This document shows, piece after piece, positions 43,223 through 50,458 of a DNA stretch of 64,000 bases. Source of the stretch: Flavobacterium bizetiae (GTDB taxonomy: Bacteria; Bacteroidota; Bacteroidia; Flavobacteriales; Flavobacteriaceae); contig NZ_CADCSU010000087.1 in the NCBI RefSeq assembly GCF_902804475.1, positions 62,001 through 126,000 on the forward strand, read 5' to 3'. The notes beneath the pieces are model-generated. The model worked only from the letters and a program-made list of their open reading frames with translations. It was not told where the DNA came from and searched no databases. Within the stretch, counting starts at the first letter, position 1. Every line of letters begins with the position of its first letter. The translations under genes and the position numbers were made by a program.

Positions 43223-44086
43223 TTATCCTAAGTAAGTTTTAAGGATTTTACTTCTTGAAGTATGTTTTAATCTGCGGATTGCTTTTTCTTTAATCTGACG
43301 AACACGCTCACGAGTTAAGTCGAAAGTTTCTCCAATTTCTTCTAAAGTCATTGGGTGTTGATCGCCAAGACCAAAATACAAACGAACAACATCTGCCTCT
43401 CTAGGAGTTAATGTTTCTAATGAACGCTCGATTTCAGTACGTAAAGATTCGTGAATCAACTCTCTGTCCGGGTTTGGAGATTCTCCAGAACGTAAAACGT
43501 CATAAAGGTTAGAATCTTCACCTTCAACAAGAGGTGCATCCATAGATAAGTGACGACCAGAGTTTTTCATAGACTCTTTTACGTCATTTACAGTCATGTC
43601 AAGTTCTTTTGCAATTTCTTCAGCAGAAGGCGGACGCTCGTTAGATTGCTCTAATAAAGCGTACATTTTGTTGATTTTATTGATAGAACCAATTTTGTTT
43701 AATGGTAAACGAACGATACGAGATTGTTCTGCCAAAGCCTGAAGGATCGATTGACGAATCCACCATACAGCGTAAGAGATGAATTTGAAACCACGAGTTT
43801 CATCAAAACGTTGAGCCGCTTTAATTAAACCTAAGTTTCCTTCATTAATTAAATCAGGAAGAGTTAATCCTTGATTTTGATATTGTTTAGCAACCGATAC
43901 AACGAAACGTAGGTTGGCTTTTGTTAATTTTTCTAAAGCTCTTTGATCACCAGCCTTTATTCTTTGTGCTAATTCTACCTCTTCATCAGCGGTAATTAGG
44001 TCAACTTTTCCAATTTCTTGTAGGTATTTGTCTAACGATGCAGTTTCACGATTGGTTACCTGCTTGGTGATTTTAAGTTGTCTCAT
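43223..44086 (-). CDS. rpoD: Primary sigma factor, Bacteroidota type
   Basis: This 287-residue sigma-70 protein lacks the long N-terminal region 1.1, as is usual for the primary sigma factor of the phylum. Region 1.2 is [20 protein letters not shown]. Region 2 contains [19 protein letters not shown] and [15 protein letters not shown], region 3 spans about 120-205, and region 4 holds [15 protein letters not shown] with the helix-turn-helix [20 protein letters not shown]. It recognises the TTG / TANNTTTG promoters seen throughout this window. An ECF-like promoter lies 37 bases upstream, hinting at stress control. Confidence 0.95.
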   Translation of the reverse strand: MRQLKITKQVTNRETASLDKYLQEIGKVDLITADEEVELAQRIKAGDQRALEKLTKANLRFVVSVAKQYQNQGLTLPDLINEGNLGLIKAAQRFDETRGFKFISYAVWWIRQSILQALAEQSRIVRLPLNKIGSINKINKMYALLEQSNERPPSAEEIAKELDMTVNDVKESMKNSGRHLSMDAPLVEGEDSNLYDVLRSGESPNPDRELIHESLRTEIERSLETLTPREADVVRLYFGLGDQHPMTLEEIGETFDLTRERVRQIKEKAIRRLKHTSRSKILKTYLG

Positions 44087-44122
44087 GTTTTTTGTCTCCT
44101 CAATTTTTAAGTGTACAAGTAG

Positions 44123-44152
44123 TTATACGTAAAGAGATGCAAAAAGGTTACA
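44123..44152 (-). promoter_or_regulatory. ECF-sigma-like promoter upstream of rpoD
   Basis: On the minus strand TGTAAC (44152-44147) and CGTATAA (44129-44123) are separated by 17 bases. AAC / CGT pairs at this distance are typical of ECF sigma promoters and unlike the TTG / TANNTTTG type. Confidence 0.45.
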
Positions 44153-44176
44153 AAAAAATAAATTTTTATTTAAAAT

Positions 44177-44221
44177 AAAAAAACACCCAGACTTAAAAGC
44201 TTAAGTGTGAAGTGTTTTTTG
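44177..44221 (-). terminator. Terminator of the small membrane protein gene
   Basis: On the minus strand AAAAAACAC and GTGTTTTTTT enclose a second stem ACTTAA / TTAAGT, ending in a T run. It lies 22 bases after the stop. Confidence 0.7.
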
Positions 44222-44243
44222 TTGAAAAAGGGGCAAGCTTTTT

Positions 44244-44495
44244 TTACTCAGATAAGTCATCATAGACATCTAACATATCATCGAATATTCTTTTTAATGA
44301 TTTTATATATAATGGAAACGCAAAAATGAGGAGAATGTATTCTTTTCGAAATACAGTAACATCATCAAGGATTTCGTACAAACTTGGGATAATCAATGTT
44401 AAAGAAACAGCAATACCAACCCAAGGATTATTTTTTATTTTTTTTAGAATAGATAAAACTTTCATGTCTGGTTGTTTGGTTAGTGCGATTCTCAT
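44244..44495 (-). CDS. Small membrane protein, function unknown
   Basis: The 83-residue protein has two hydrophobic helices (about 29-45 and 52-68) and an acidic C terminus (DDMLDVYDDLSE). A second start ten codons in (44465) gives MKVLSILKKIKNN, a better N terminus. It is flanked by terminators on both sides, so it is a stand-alone unit between rpoD and the response regulator gene. I do not recognise the family. Confidence 0.65.
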   Translation of the reverse strand: MRIALTKQPDMKVLSILKKIKNNPWVGIAVSLTLIIPSLYEILDDVTVFRKEYILLIFAFPLYIKSLKRIFDDMLDVYDDLSE

Positions 44496-44639
44496 TTTAT
44501 GGTGATACTATTTGGGGTTTCTTGAGCGTAAAAGTAATTTTGATTTTTTTGTTTGAAGTTAAAAATGTCATGAAAGCTATTTTTTGTGTCATGAAATTTT
44601 AGAAACCCCAAGCAGATTGGGATATTTCTTTCAAAGCAT

Positions 44640-44671
44640 AAAAAAATCCTCTTTATTCAAGAGGATTTTTA
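44640..44671 (-). terminator. Terminator of the LytTR two-component operon
   Basis: AAAAATCCTCTT (44642-44653) and AAGAGGATTTTT (44659-44670) pair perfectly around TATTC, with T residues on the minus-strand side, 28 bases after the regulator stop. Confidence 0.88.
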
Positions 44672-44698
44672 ATGTTGTTATTTTTTAGATGAAATTTT

Positions 44699-45445
44699 TT
44701 AAGACAAAATATTCATCTTTTTTATAAAGTCTTTATAAGTATCGCTCAGGTTTATTTTATGATCGCCTTTTAAAATGATAAGATTATCTGCCAGAATGAT
44801 TTCTTCGATTTTATCTGTATTCACGATTGTGTTGCGATGCGTTTTTACGAATTTATTTTTATCAAGCAAATTACTGATTTTGGTCAGCGAGATCTGAATG
44901 ACAAATTTTTCTTTTTCGGTAATAATATTACAATAGCGCTCTTCGACTTCTATGAAAAGAATCTCGTTTATGGCTACTTTTTTCAGTGAGTTTTTTTTCT
45001 TTATAAACAAGTAATCATTGCTCACAACGGTATCTTGTTCTTCGCTCATAAAAACATTCGTTTGAGCATAGAATTTCTCTACCGCCATTTCTATAGCGTA
45101 AAGAATTTCGAGTTCATTAAAAGGTTTCATCAAAAAACTAAAAGGCTTGGTAAGTTTGGCTCTTTCAAAAATTTGACGATCCTGAGAACTGGTTAAAAAC
45201 ACAAAGGGTTTAGAAGCGTTTGGAATTATATTAATAGATTCAGCAAAAGTAATTCCGTCTGGTTTTCCGTCCAGAAAAACGTCAATGATAACAATATCTG
45301 TCGTATTCTCGTAAAAAAGTTTTAATGCATCTGTAAAATTGGTGGCTACGCCTGTAATGGTATAATTGTTCTCGACCAGAACCTTAACAAGTGCATCACT
45401 TTGTTCAGGAGTGTCTTCTATGATTAAAACATTAATATTATCCAT
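44699..45445 (-). CDS. LytTR-family response regulator
   Basis: The 248-residue protein has a receiver domain (about 1-125) with acidic pocket Glu10-Asp11, phospho-acceptor Asp55 in IIDVFLDG, and the switch Thr/Ser in FVFLTSSQD and Lys in FLMKPFN. The C-terminal LytTR DNA-binding domain (about 145-245) contains LFIEVEERYCNIITEKE and FVKTHRNTIVNTDKIEEI. Its start overlaps the histidine kinase stop by eight bases, so it is the cognate output partner. Target genes are not visible here. Confidence 0.94.
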   Translation of the reverse strand: MDNINVLIIEDTPEQSDALVKVLVENNYTITGVATNFTDALKLFYENTTDIVIIDVFLDGKPDGITFAESINIIPNASKPFVFLTSSQDRQIFERAKLTKPFSFLMKPFNELEILYAIEMAVEKFYAQTNVFMSEEQDTVVSNDYLFIKKKNSLKKVAINEILFIEVEERYCNIITEKEKFVIQISLTKISNLLDKNKFVKTHRNTIVNTDKIEEIILADNLIILKGDHKINLSDTYKDFIKKMNILS

Positions 45446-47168
45446 TGGTTCTTGTTTTTGGGAAACTCAATATCATTTTGGTCCCTTTGTTAATCTCACT
45501 TTCTATGGCTAAAGTTCCGCTGTTTTTCCTGATCATTTGTTTGCATAACTGTAAGCCTAAACCAGTTCCTATAATTTCAGAACCACTTTTTTTAGCCAAA
45601 AGTTCTCCTTCTTGCAGTAATTCTTTAATGGTGTTTTCGCTCATTCCAATTCCGTTATCTTCGATTATAAGATCGCAAAAATCAGGATTGGTTTCCTGAG
45701 TGTAAAAACTTATTTTGCCATTTTCATTAGAAAACTTAATCGCATTGTCTAATAAATTTCGAAGTACGATTTTTAAAGAATCAAGATCTACAAAAATAAA
45801 GATATTTTTCGAAACCGAATTTTCAAAAGTAATGGCTTTGTCGAGGAGTAAAGGTTTATAGTTATATTCGATTTGCTGTACAATAGAATATAAGTGAATA
45901 GATTCCTTGTGAAAATAAAGTTGTTTGGTTTGCAGCATTGCCCAATGCAGCAAATTATCTAATAAGCTATAAGCGCCATTGGCAATAGTGCTATTTTGGA
46001 TGATAAGTTGGTGGAGCTCATCATAATTTTTAGTTTCGAGCGTGGCGGATAATTTAGCATTACTCGTTTTTAACGCATTTACAGACGATCTCAAATCATG
46101 ACTTACAATAGAAAATAACTGATCTTTAGTAGCATTGAGTTCATCGAGTTTGTTTTTTTGCAGTAAAATAGTTTTTGCATTTTTTACTTTTTGACCGTAC
46201 AAATAAACTCCTCCGGTTAAAATTAGTAGTAAGCCTATTGAAGCAAAAAACAAACTGTTACGTTGTGTATCTTTTAATTTGTTTTCAACTTCTAATACTT
46301 TAATTTGTTTTTGTTTTTGAGCAACTGCAAACTTTTTCTCAAAGTCAGCGACGGCCCAAATTTTATTTTGATTATTTAAGGAATCTTTCCATTGCTCTGA
46401 TTCTTTTCTATAGACTAGAGCTTTTTTGTAATCAGCTCTGTTTTCTTCTACGACAGCCATGTTGAAGGCTGAGTTCTCTTTTAATTTGAAATCTTTTATG
46501 TTTTTAGATAATTTATAGGCTTTCTGAAAATAATAGATACCTTGTTCGTCTTTATATTGTTCATAATAAAAGTTTGCAATATTTATATAGGATCGAACTA
46601 AGCTTTTTGTGGCTTTTTTAGGATTTAAAAGAGTCTCTTTTTTTAAATAAGATTCTGCATTGTCAAATTTATTGAGATGCATATAACAAATTCCAATATT
46701 TGTATATAAATTGGCTATTTCATTTTCATCATTATGATTCAGTATTTCATTTTCGGATTTTAAAAAATAAACAATTGCTTTTTCAAAATTTTTTTCAAAA
46801 TGAAATAAATGTCCAACATTGTAATCGACTAGATAATAGTATTGGAAAGATTTGTCTATTAAGCCAAATTCTACTAGTGCTTGTTTGTAAAGTCCTTTCT
46901 TCTTTAAGGAATAACCTCTAAAATAATGGCAATATTCTTTTGTCTCTAAATCAGAATCGAAATTCAATTGTTTCATTGAATAGACCAATGTGGAGTCCCA
47001 TTCTTCTTTAAAAAAAAAAGATTGTGCTTTATTAAAATTAATTTCTTTTTTTAATGAACTTGCTTTTTTTTGAATAGCAATATCAAAATAATTCAAACTT
47101 TCCTGTGATAAAGCAATTGAAGTTAAGAAAAGAAAGAGTAAAAGAAAGTTGTGTTTTTTTTGAATCAT
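45438..47168 (-). CDS. TPR-containing sensor histidine kinase
   Basis: The 576-residue protein has a signal peptide (ending IALSQES). A periplasmic TPR region (about 40-280) includes LYTNIGICYMHLNKFDNAESYL. One membrane helix (about 306-325, SLFFASIGLLLILTGGVYLY) leads to a cytoplasmic HisKA domain with the phospho-acceptor His357 in SIVSHDLRSS and a HATPase domain (DNAIKFSN, EDNGIGM, GTGLGLQL). The TPR part probably senses protein or peptide ligands, as in this common Bacteroidota class. Pairing a HisKA kinase with a LytTR regulator is normal for the phylum. It forms an operon with the regulator downstream. Confidence 0.93.
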   Translation of the reverse strand: MIQKKHNFLLLFLFLTSIALSQESLNYFDIAIQKKASSLKKEINFNKAQSFFFKEEWDSTLVYSMKQLNFDSDLETKEYCHYFRGYSLKKKGLYKQALVEFGLIDKSFQYYYLVDYNVGHLFHFEKNFEKAIVYFLKSENEILNHNDENEIANLYTNIGICYMHLNKFDNAESYLKKETLLNPKKATKSLVRSYINIANFYYEQYKDEQGIYYFQKAYKLSKNIKDFKLKENSAFNMAVVEENRADYKKALVYRKESEQWKDSLNNQNKIWAVADFEKKFAVAQKQKQIKVLEVENKLKDTQRNSLFFASIGLLLILTGGVYLYGQKVKNAKTILLQKNKLDELNATKDQLFSIVSHDLRSSVNALKTSNAKLSATLETKNYDELHQLIIQNSTIANGAYSLLDNLLHWAMLQTKQLYFHKESIHLYSIVQQIEYNYKPLLLDKAITFENSVSKNIFIFVDLDSLKIVLRNLLDNAIKFSNENGKISFYTQETNPDFCDLIIEDNGIGMSENTIKELLQEGELLAKKSGSEIIGTGLGLQLCKQMIRKNSGTLAIESEINKGTKMILSFPKTRTNG

Positions 47169-47313
47169 TAATTGACATTTTATAAAATCACAAAAAAAAA
47201 TGGATTGTATGAATGTTGTATGGATTAATCGTCATTAAATATTTGCCACAAAAAGATAGGGTTCTATAAAACGTGGCAAATATATAATAAGTTTAAGCTT
47301 ATCTATGGATGAA

Positions 47314-47736
47314 TTAATCTGCCGAACTTGTCTTTGTGCCTCTAGATAGTTTTGGATCGTCTCCTAGTCCACCACCTACAGTAGGAACTGTATATTGCAA
47401 GTAAGAGATCACTTCTGTTATATCTCCAACAGTATCAGAGGTGTAATCTGTTTCTACATAATAAACATCATAAGTATCCGGAGAGACTTTGTCCCATATA
47501 TAGTCAAAGTAGATTGTGAAAGTACCATCTTTTTCTATTGCTGTATCCACTGTCGGTTTTTCTGATTCTACAGCATTGATATACAATGTAGCACAGATCT
47601 TTAAGGTTTTTACTCCTTTATTGTCATAAAAGTTTGCGGAAGCCAGAGGAGGAATAGGGAAAGTTAGATTTTGGGGATCTTTAAATTTAAAATCTTCACA
47701 GTTGATTTTTTTGTTTTGAACGACTTTTAATGTCAT
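47314..47736 (-). CDS. Hypothetical protein with Gly-rich C-terminal tail
   Basis: The 140-residue protein has no signal peptide or membrane helix. The middle (about 38-115) is beta-rich (TLKICATLYINAV, TFTIYFDYIWDKV, TYDVYYVETDY). The last 25 residues form a flexible tail with VGGGLGDDP and LSRGTKTSSAD. It stands alone, upstream of the kinase gene by 145 bases, with no terminator that I can see. I recognise no family. The codon use is normal, so it is probably expressed. Confidence 0.6.
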   Translation of the reverse strand: MTLKVVQNKKINCEDFKFKDPQNLTFPIPPLASANFYDNKGVKTLKICATLYINAVESEKPTVDTAIEKDGTFTIYFDYIWDKVSPDTYDVYYVETDYTSDTVGDITEVISYLQYTVPTVGGGLGDDPKLSRGTKTSSAD

Positions 47737-47884
47737 AATAGGGTTTTTAGGGTTAATACGTTTATTTTTGGTGGGTTAAAGTTATTTTTTTTCTTCGAAT
47801 AAAGGATAAAATTAATGTGTTTTTTTTAGTTTAATTCCCGTTAAAAAATAAATAAGGGTTTATGTTGAATTTCAGGAAAATAAG

Positions 47885-47917
47885 AAACCCAAATTCTATT
47901 AAAGAATTTGGGTTTTT
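47885..47917 (-). terminator. Terminator of the HTH regulator gene
   Basis: AAACCCAAATTCT (47885-47897) and AGAATTTGGGTTT (47903-47915) form a 13-bp perfect stem with a 5-base loop, 29 bases after the stop. Confidence 0.8.
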
Positions 47918-47943
47918 AAGTAAATCTTTAATCGAATCTGTTT

Positions 47944-48906
47944 TTAAAAAAGCAGATCGACTTGAGAGTTTATTTTTTCGATATAATAGTCAATCTTTCT
48001 AATGGCTCTGTTAAAGAATAAGTTTTGCTCTTTAATACCTGATTGTCCTAAAGGTTTTGAGCTACTAATTTGCTGTTTAAAAAACTGATGTACGTTTTTG
48101 CAACTATCATCATTGTCAGTGATAAAATAACCAAGTAAAGTATAAGGGACAAACATGGTTAATTTTTGGTCAGTTTCTATAAGCATGTTGTTGTTGAGTA
48201 AGATCAGTTCGTTGTAATAAATAGCAAAATTAGTATTGGGTTTGTTGCATTTTTCCTGTATTAGATTGATAATCCTTTTTAAATCTTTGCAAAGTGCATT
48301 GGCACTTTTTAAATCGAGCAAACCGGCTTCATGAAAATACAGAATTTGCTGTAGACTGCTGTTTATAGTAGTATCGTTCCAGATTTCGTTTACAAAAGTG
48401 TTTTCGTATGCTTTTTTTAGTTTTTGCATGAACTCGGTAAAGGATTCTTCGATAACAAAATTCTCAAAAGAAACTTTTTTCTGATTTGTATTTAAAAGAT
48501 TCAGCCAGACAAAAGCTTTGAATTTAGACAGAATAGTTCCGTCCATAAAATAAAATAGCGGAATATCTTTTGCAGAATAGTAAAGTATGGTTTCGGGATG
48601 CTTTGTTAGTATTTCAACTTGTTCTGCCGAAGATTTAAAATACTGAAGCATATCTTTTAAAGTCTCGATTTCGATGGTTTTCTCGACAATGACTTTTTCT
48701 TTGTTAGAAAATAAATTATCCAAAGAAATATTGAAATGATGGGCAAGTTTTATTGCTTCATCTATAGAAAATTTGCTCTTTTGAGATATTCTGCGGTGCG
48801 AAGCGTCATAACTAATTTCTAAAATAGCCGCTATCTCATCTATTAAAGAAACTGACGGAGAAACTTTAAGTCTAATTGCTTTTAATAAGGATTCCTGGTA
48901 TTTCAT
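47944..48906 (-). CDS. Helix-turn-helix transcriptional regulator
   Basis: The 320-residue protein has an N-terminal Xre/BetR-like helix-turn-helix (about 15-65: LIDEIAAILEISYDASHRRI and FSIDEAIKLAHHFNISLDNLF). It is followed by a long helical region without known catalytic motifs (about 75-320). It is divergent from a surface-repeat gene. A perfect 17-base palindrome lies between its -7 element and its ATG, and a partial copy sits before the divergent gene, so autorepression and control of the neighbour are likely. The C-terminal domain may bind a signal; I cannot name it. Confidence 0.85.
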   Translation of the reverse strand: MKYQESLLKAIRLKVSPSVSLIDEIAAILEISYDASHRRISQKSKFSIDEAIKLAHHFNISLDNLFSNKEKVIVEKTIEIETLKDMLQYFKSSAEQVEILTKHPETILYYSAKDIPLFYFMDGTILSKFKAFVWLNLLNTNQKKVSFENFVIEESFTEFMQKLKKAYENTFVNEIWNDTTINSSLQQILYFHEAGLLDLKSANALCKDLKRIINLIQEKCNKPNTNFAIYYNELILLNNNMLIETDQKLTMFVPYTLLGYFITDNDDSCKNVHQFFKQQISSSKPLGQSGIKEQNLFFNRAIRKIDYYIEKINSQVDLLF

Positions 48907-48908
48907 AA

Positions 48909-48925
48909 TTTGTGATAATCACAAA
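48909..48925. promoter_or_regulatory. Palindromic operator candidate at the HTH regulator promoter
   Basis: TTTGTGATAATCACAAA is a perfect palindrome around a central base. It overlaps the -7 element (48922-48929) and is 2 bases from the regulator ATG, the classic place for an autorepressor site. Confidence 0.65.
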
Positions 48926-48955
48926 TATAGCAAATAGTTTTATTGATTTATGCAA
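48922..48955 (-). promoter_or_regulatory. Promoter of the HTH regulator gene
   Basis: Minus-strand TTG (48955-48953) and TATATTTG (48929-48922) are 23 bases apart, fitting the consensus. Confidence 0.6.
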
Positions 48956-48962
48956 ATTCATA

Positions 48963-48976
48963 TGTGATAATTGCAA
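48963..48976. promoter_or_regulatory. Second operator-like site before the surface-repeat gene
   Basis: TGTGATAATTGCAA repeats the TGTGATAAT core of the palindrome at 48909, with 11 of 13 core positions shared. It overlaps the likely -33 region of the rightward gene. Confidence 0.45.
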
Positions 48977-49008
48977 TAGGTTTGTCTTGTAATTTTAAAA
49001 CTATAATT

Positions 49009-49755
49009 ATGAAAACATCATTTTTAGTACTCTTATTATTTGTGTTTGGAGTAATACATGCTCAGGATACAATTAAAAGCCCGGTTATTGATTCTGTTAA
49101 ACTGCATTCGCAAATTTTTAGTCTTTCTCCAATTTCTAAAAAAATAGACAAAGTAAACGGACTTGTTCTTGGAGTTGGCCATGTTGAAAATAAACATATA
49201 AGTTCTCAGGTAATTAACGGTGTAAATATAGAAGCAAATCCGGCACCGGCTGTTGGGGCATTAATGGGATTTATGTCTTTGATGTATCTGCCGGAAATTA
49301 TTAAAAACAATAAAAGAACCCACTACGTTAGAAATAGTGAAGAGGATTATAAAATTAAAAACATGAGTTACACGCCCGAATTGAAATTGAATGGTTTGAA
49401 TATTAGCTCTGGATGTTTTTTTACCACGACGAGTATGAACGGATTGAATATTTCGGCTGGAAATAAGTTTAAGGATTTTAATGGACTTTCGGTGACTGTT
49501 TTAGGAACGATTGCTGATCATCAAAACGGACTTTCGGTTGGTGTTTATAATGCTAATAATAATTTGAGTGGTTCAACGATTGGAGTCTACAACCAATCGT
49601 ATCAGTTAAGTGGTTTGCATATCGGGGTTTTTAATCAAACGAGAATTAATAAAGGTTTACAGGTTGGAGTTTTTAATAAGTCGAACTCTAAGGGTTTTCA
49701 GTTAGGGATTTGGAATGTTAACAATAAAAGGTCAATGCCTTTTTTAAACTGGTAA
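49009..49755 (+). CDS. Surface or periplasmic protein with GLxxGVxN-type repeats
   Basis: The 248-residue protein starts at 49009 with a signal peptide (MKTSFLVLLLFVFGVIHAQ). From about residue 120 it carries short repeats of roughly 18 residues with the pattern N-G-L-x-[IV]-[SG]-[VG], for example GLNISAGN, GLSVGVYN, GLHIGVFN, GLQVGVFN and FQLGIWN. This resembles the LA_2272-type surface-repeat family. The repeats should form a beta-solenoid or beta-sheet stack. It is divergent from the HTH regulator, followed four bases later by a phosphatidyltransferase gene. An upstream ATG at 48943 in frame is rejected because it lacks a signal sequence. Confidence 0.75.
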   Translation: MKTSFLVLLLFVFGVIHAQDTIKSPVIDSVKLHSQIFSLSPISKKIDKVNGLVLGVGHVENKHISSQVINGVNIEANPAPAVGALMGFMSLMYLPEIIKNNKRTHYVRNSEEDYKIKNMSYTPELKLNGLNISSGCFFTTTSMNGLNISAGNKFKDFNGLSVTVLGTIADHQNGLSVGVYNANNNLSGSTIGVYNQSYQLSGLHIGVFNQTRINKGLQVGVFNKSNSKGFQLGIWNVNNKRSMPFLNW

Positions 49756-49759
49756 AATC

Positions 49760-50362
49760 ATGAAAAGAGTTCCTGTGTTGCTTATTGGTATTCGATTACT
49801 GTTGGGTTTCGTAATGATTTTTATTGCGAATAGTAATTTTGCCTACGTTAGGATGATTTTAGTGTCATTAATGATATTTGGATTGTTGACTGATATTTTT
49901 GATGGTATCATTGCCAGAAAGGTAGGTGTGTCGTCTGAAAAATTAAGAAGAATGGATAGTCAGGTCGATTTGGTTTTCTGGCTTTGCGTGGGCTGGTGTA
50001 CGTGGTTATTAAATCCCGAAATAATAATTGAGCACCAATTTGCTATTATTTCAATTTTTGTAATGGAAGGACTAACGTACGTTTTTAGCATTTTAAAATT
50101 TGGAAAAGAAACATGTACACATGCGCTCTTGTCTAAATTATGGGGAGTGACTTTACTTATTGCATTTGTTTCGATGATAGGTTTTGGTCATGCAGGAATT
50201 CCTTTTTTTCTTGCAGTATTTTTTGGAGTAATAGGGCATATTGATGTGTATCTCATTATTTGCTTTTTACCAAAATGGACACATGACGTGCCTAGTTCTT
50301 ATCATGCTTATTTAATTCGGGATGGAAAATCAATTAAGAGGCATAAATGGTTTAATGGATAA
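49760..50362 (+). CDS. CDP-alcohol phosphatidyltransferase family membrane protein
   Basis: The 200-residue protein has about five or six membrane helices. The CDP-alcohol phosphotransferase signature is DIFDGIIARKVGVSSEKLRR followed by MDSQVD near 47-72. The Asp residues DG..AR and D...D that bind metal and substrate are present, but the usual glycine eight residues after AR is Leu. Family members make phospholipids such as phosphatidylglycerophosphate or phosphatidylserine from CDP-diacylglycerol. The alcohol substrate cannot be inferred. It follows the repeat protein by four bases, so they are co-transcribed. Confidence 0.82.
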   Translation: MKRVPVLLIGIRLLLGFVMIFIANSNFAYVRMILVSLMIFGLLTDIFDGIIARKVGVSSEKLRRMDSQVDLVFWLCVGWCTWLLNPEIIIEHQFAIISIFVMEGLTYVFSILKFGKETCTHALLSKLWGVTLLIAFVSMIGFGHAGIPFFLAVFFGVIGHIDVYLIICFLPKWTHDVPSSYHAYLIRDGKSIKRHKWFNG

Positions 50363-50395
50363 ATTACCTAAGATTTGAAAGAGATCTAAAAACGA

Positions 50396-50425
50396 AAAAC
50401 CCCAATTCAATTGAATTGGGGTTTT
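50396..50425. terminator. Perfectly palindromic bidirectional terminator
   Basis: AAAACCCCAATTCAA and TTGAATTGGGGTTTT are exact complements with no spacer, between the phosphatidyltransferase gene (+) and pnp (-). Confidence 0.85.
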
Positions 50426-50458
50426 CTATGAATAAACCTTTAGTAAACTAAGATCTGA

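Noticed and set aside
44087..44243. Standard TANNTTTG promoter for rpoD
   Set aside because: The CCTTTTTG segment lacks the upstream TA at the right place; the TGTAAC / CGTATAA pair fits better.
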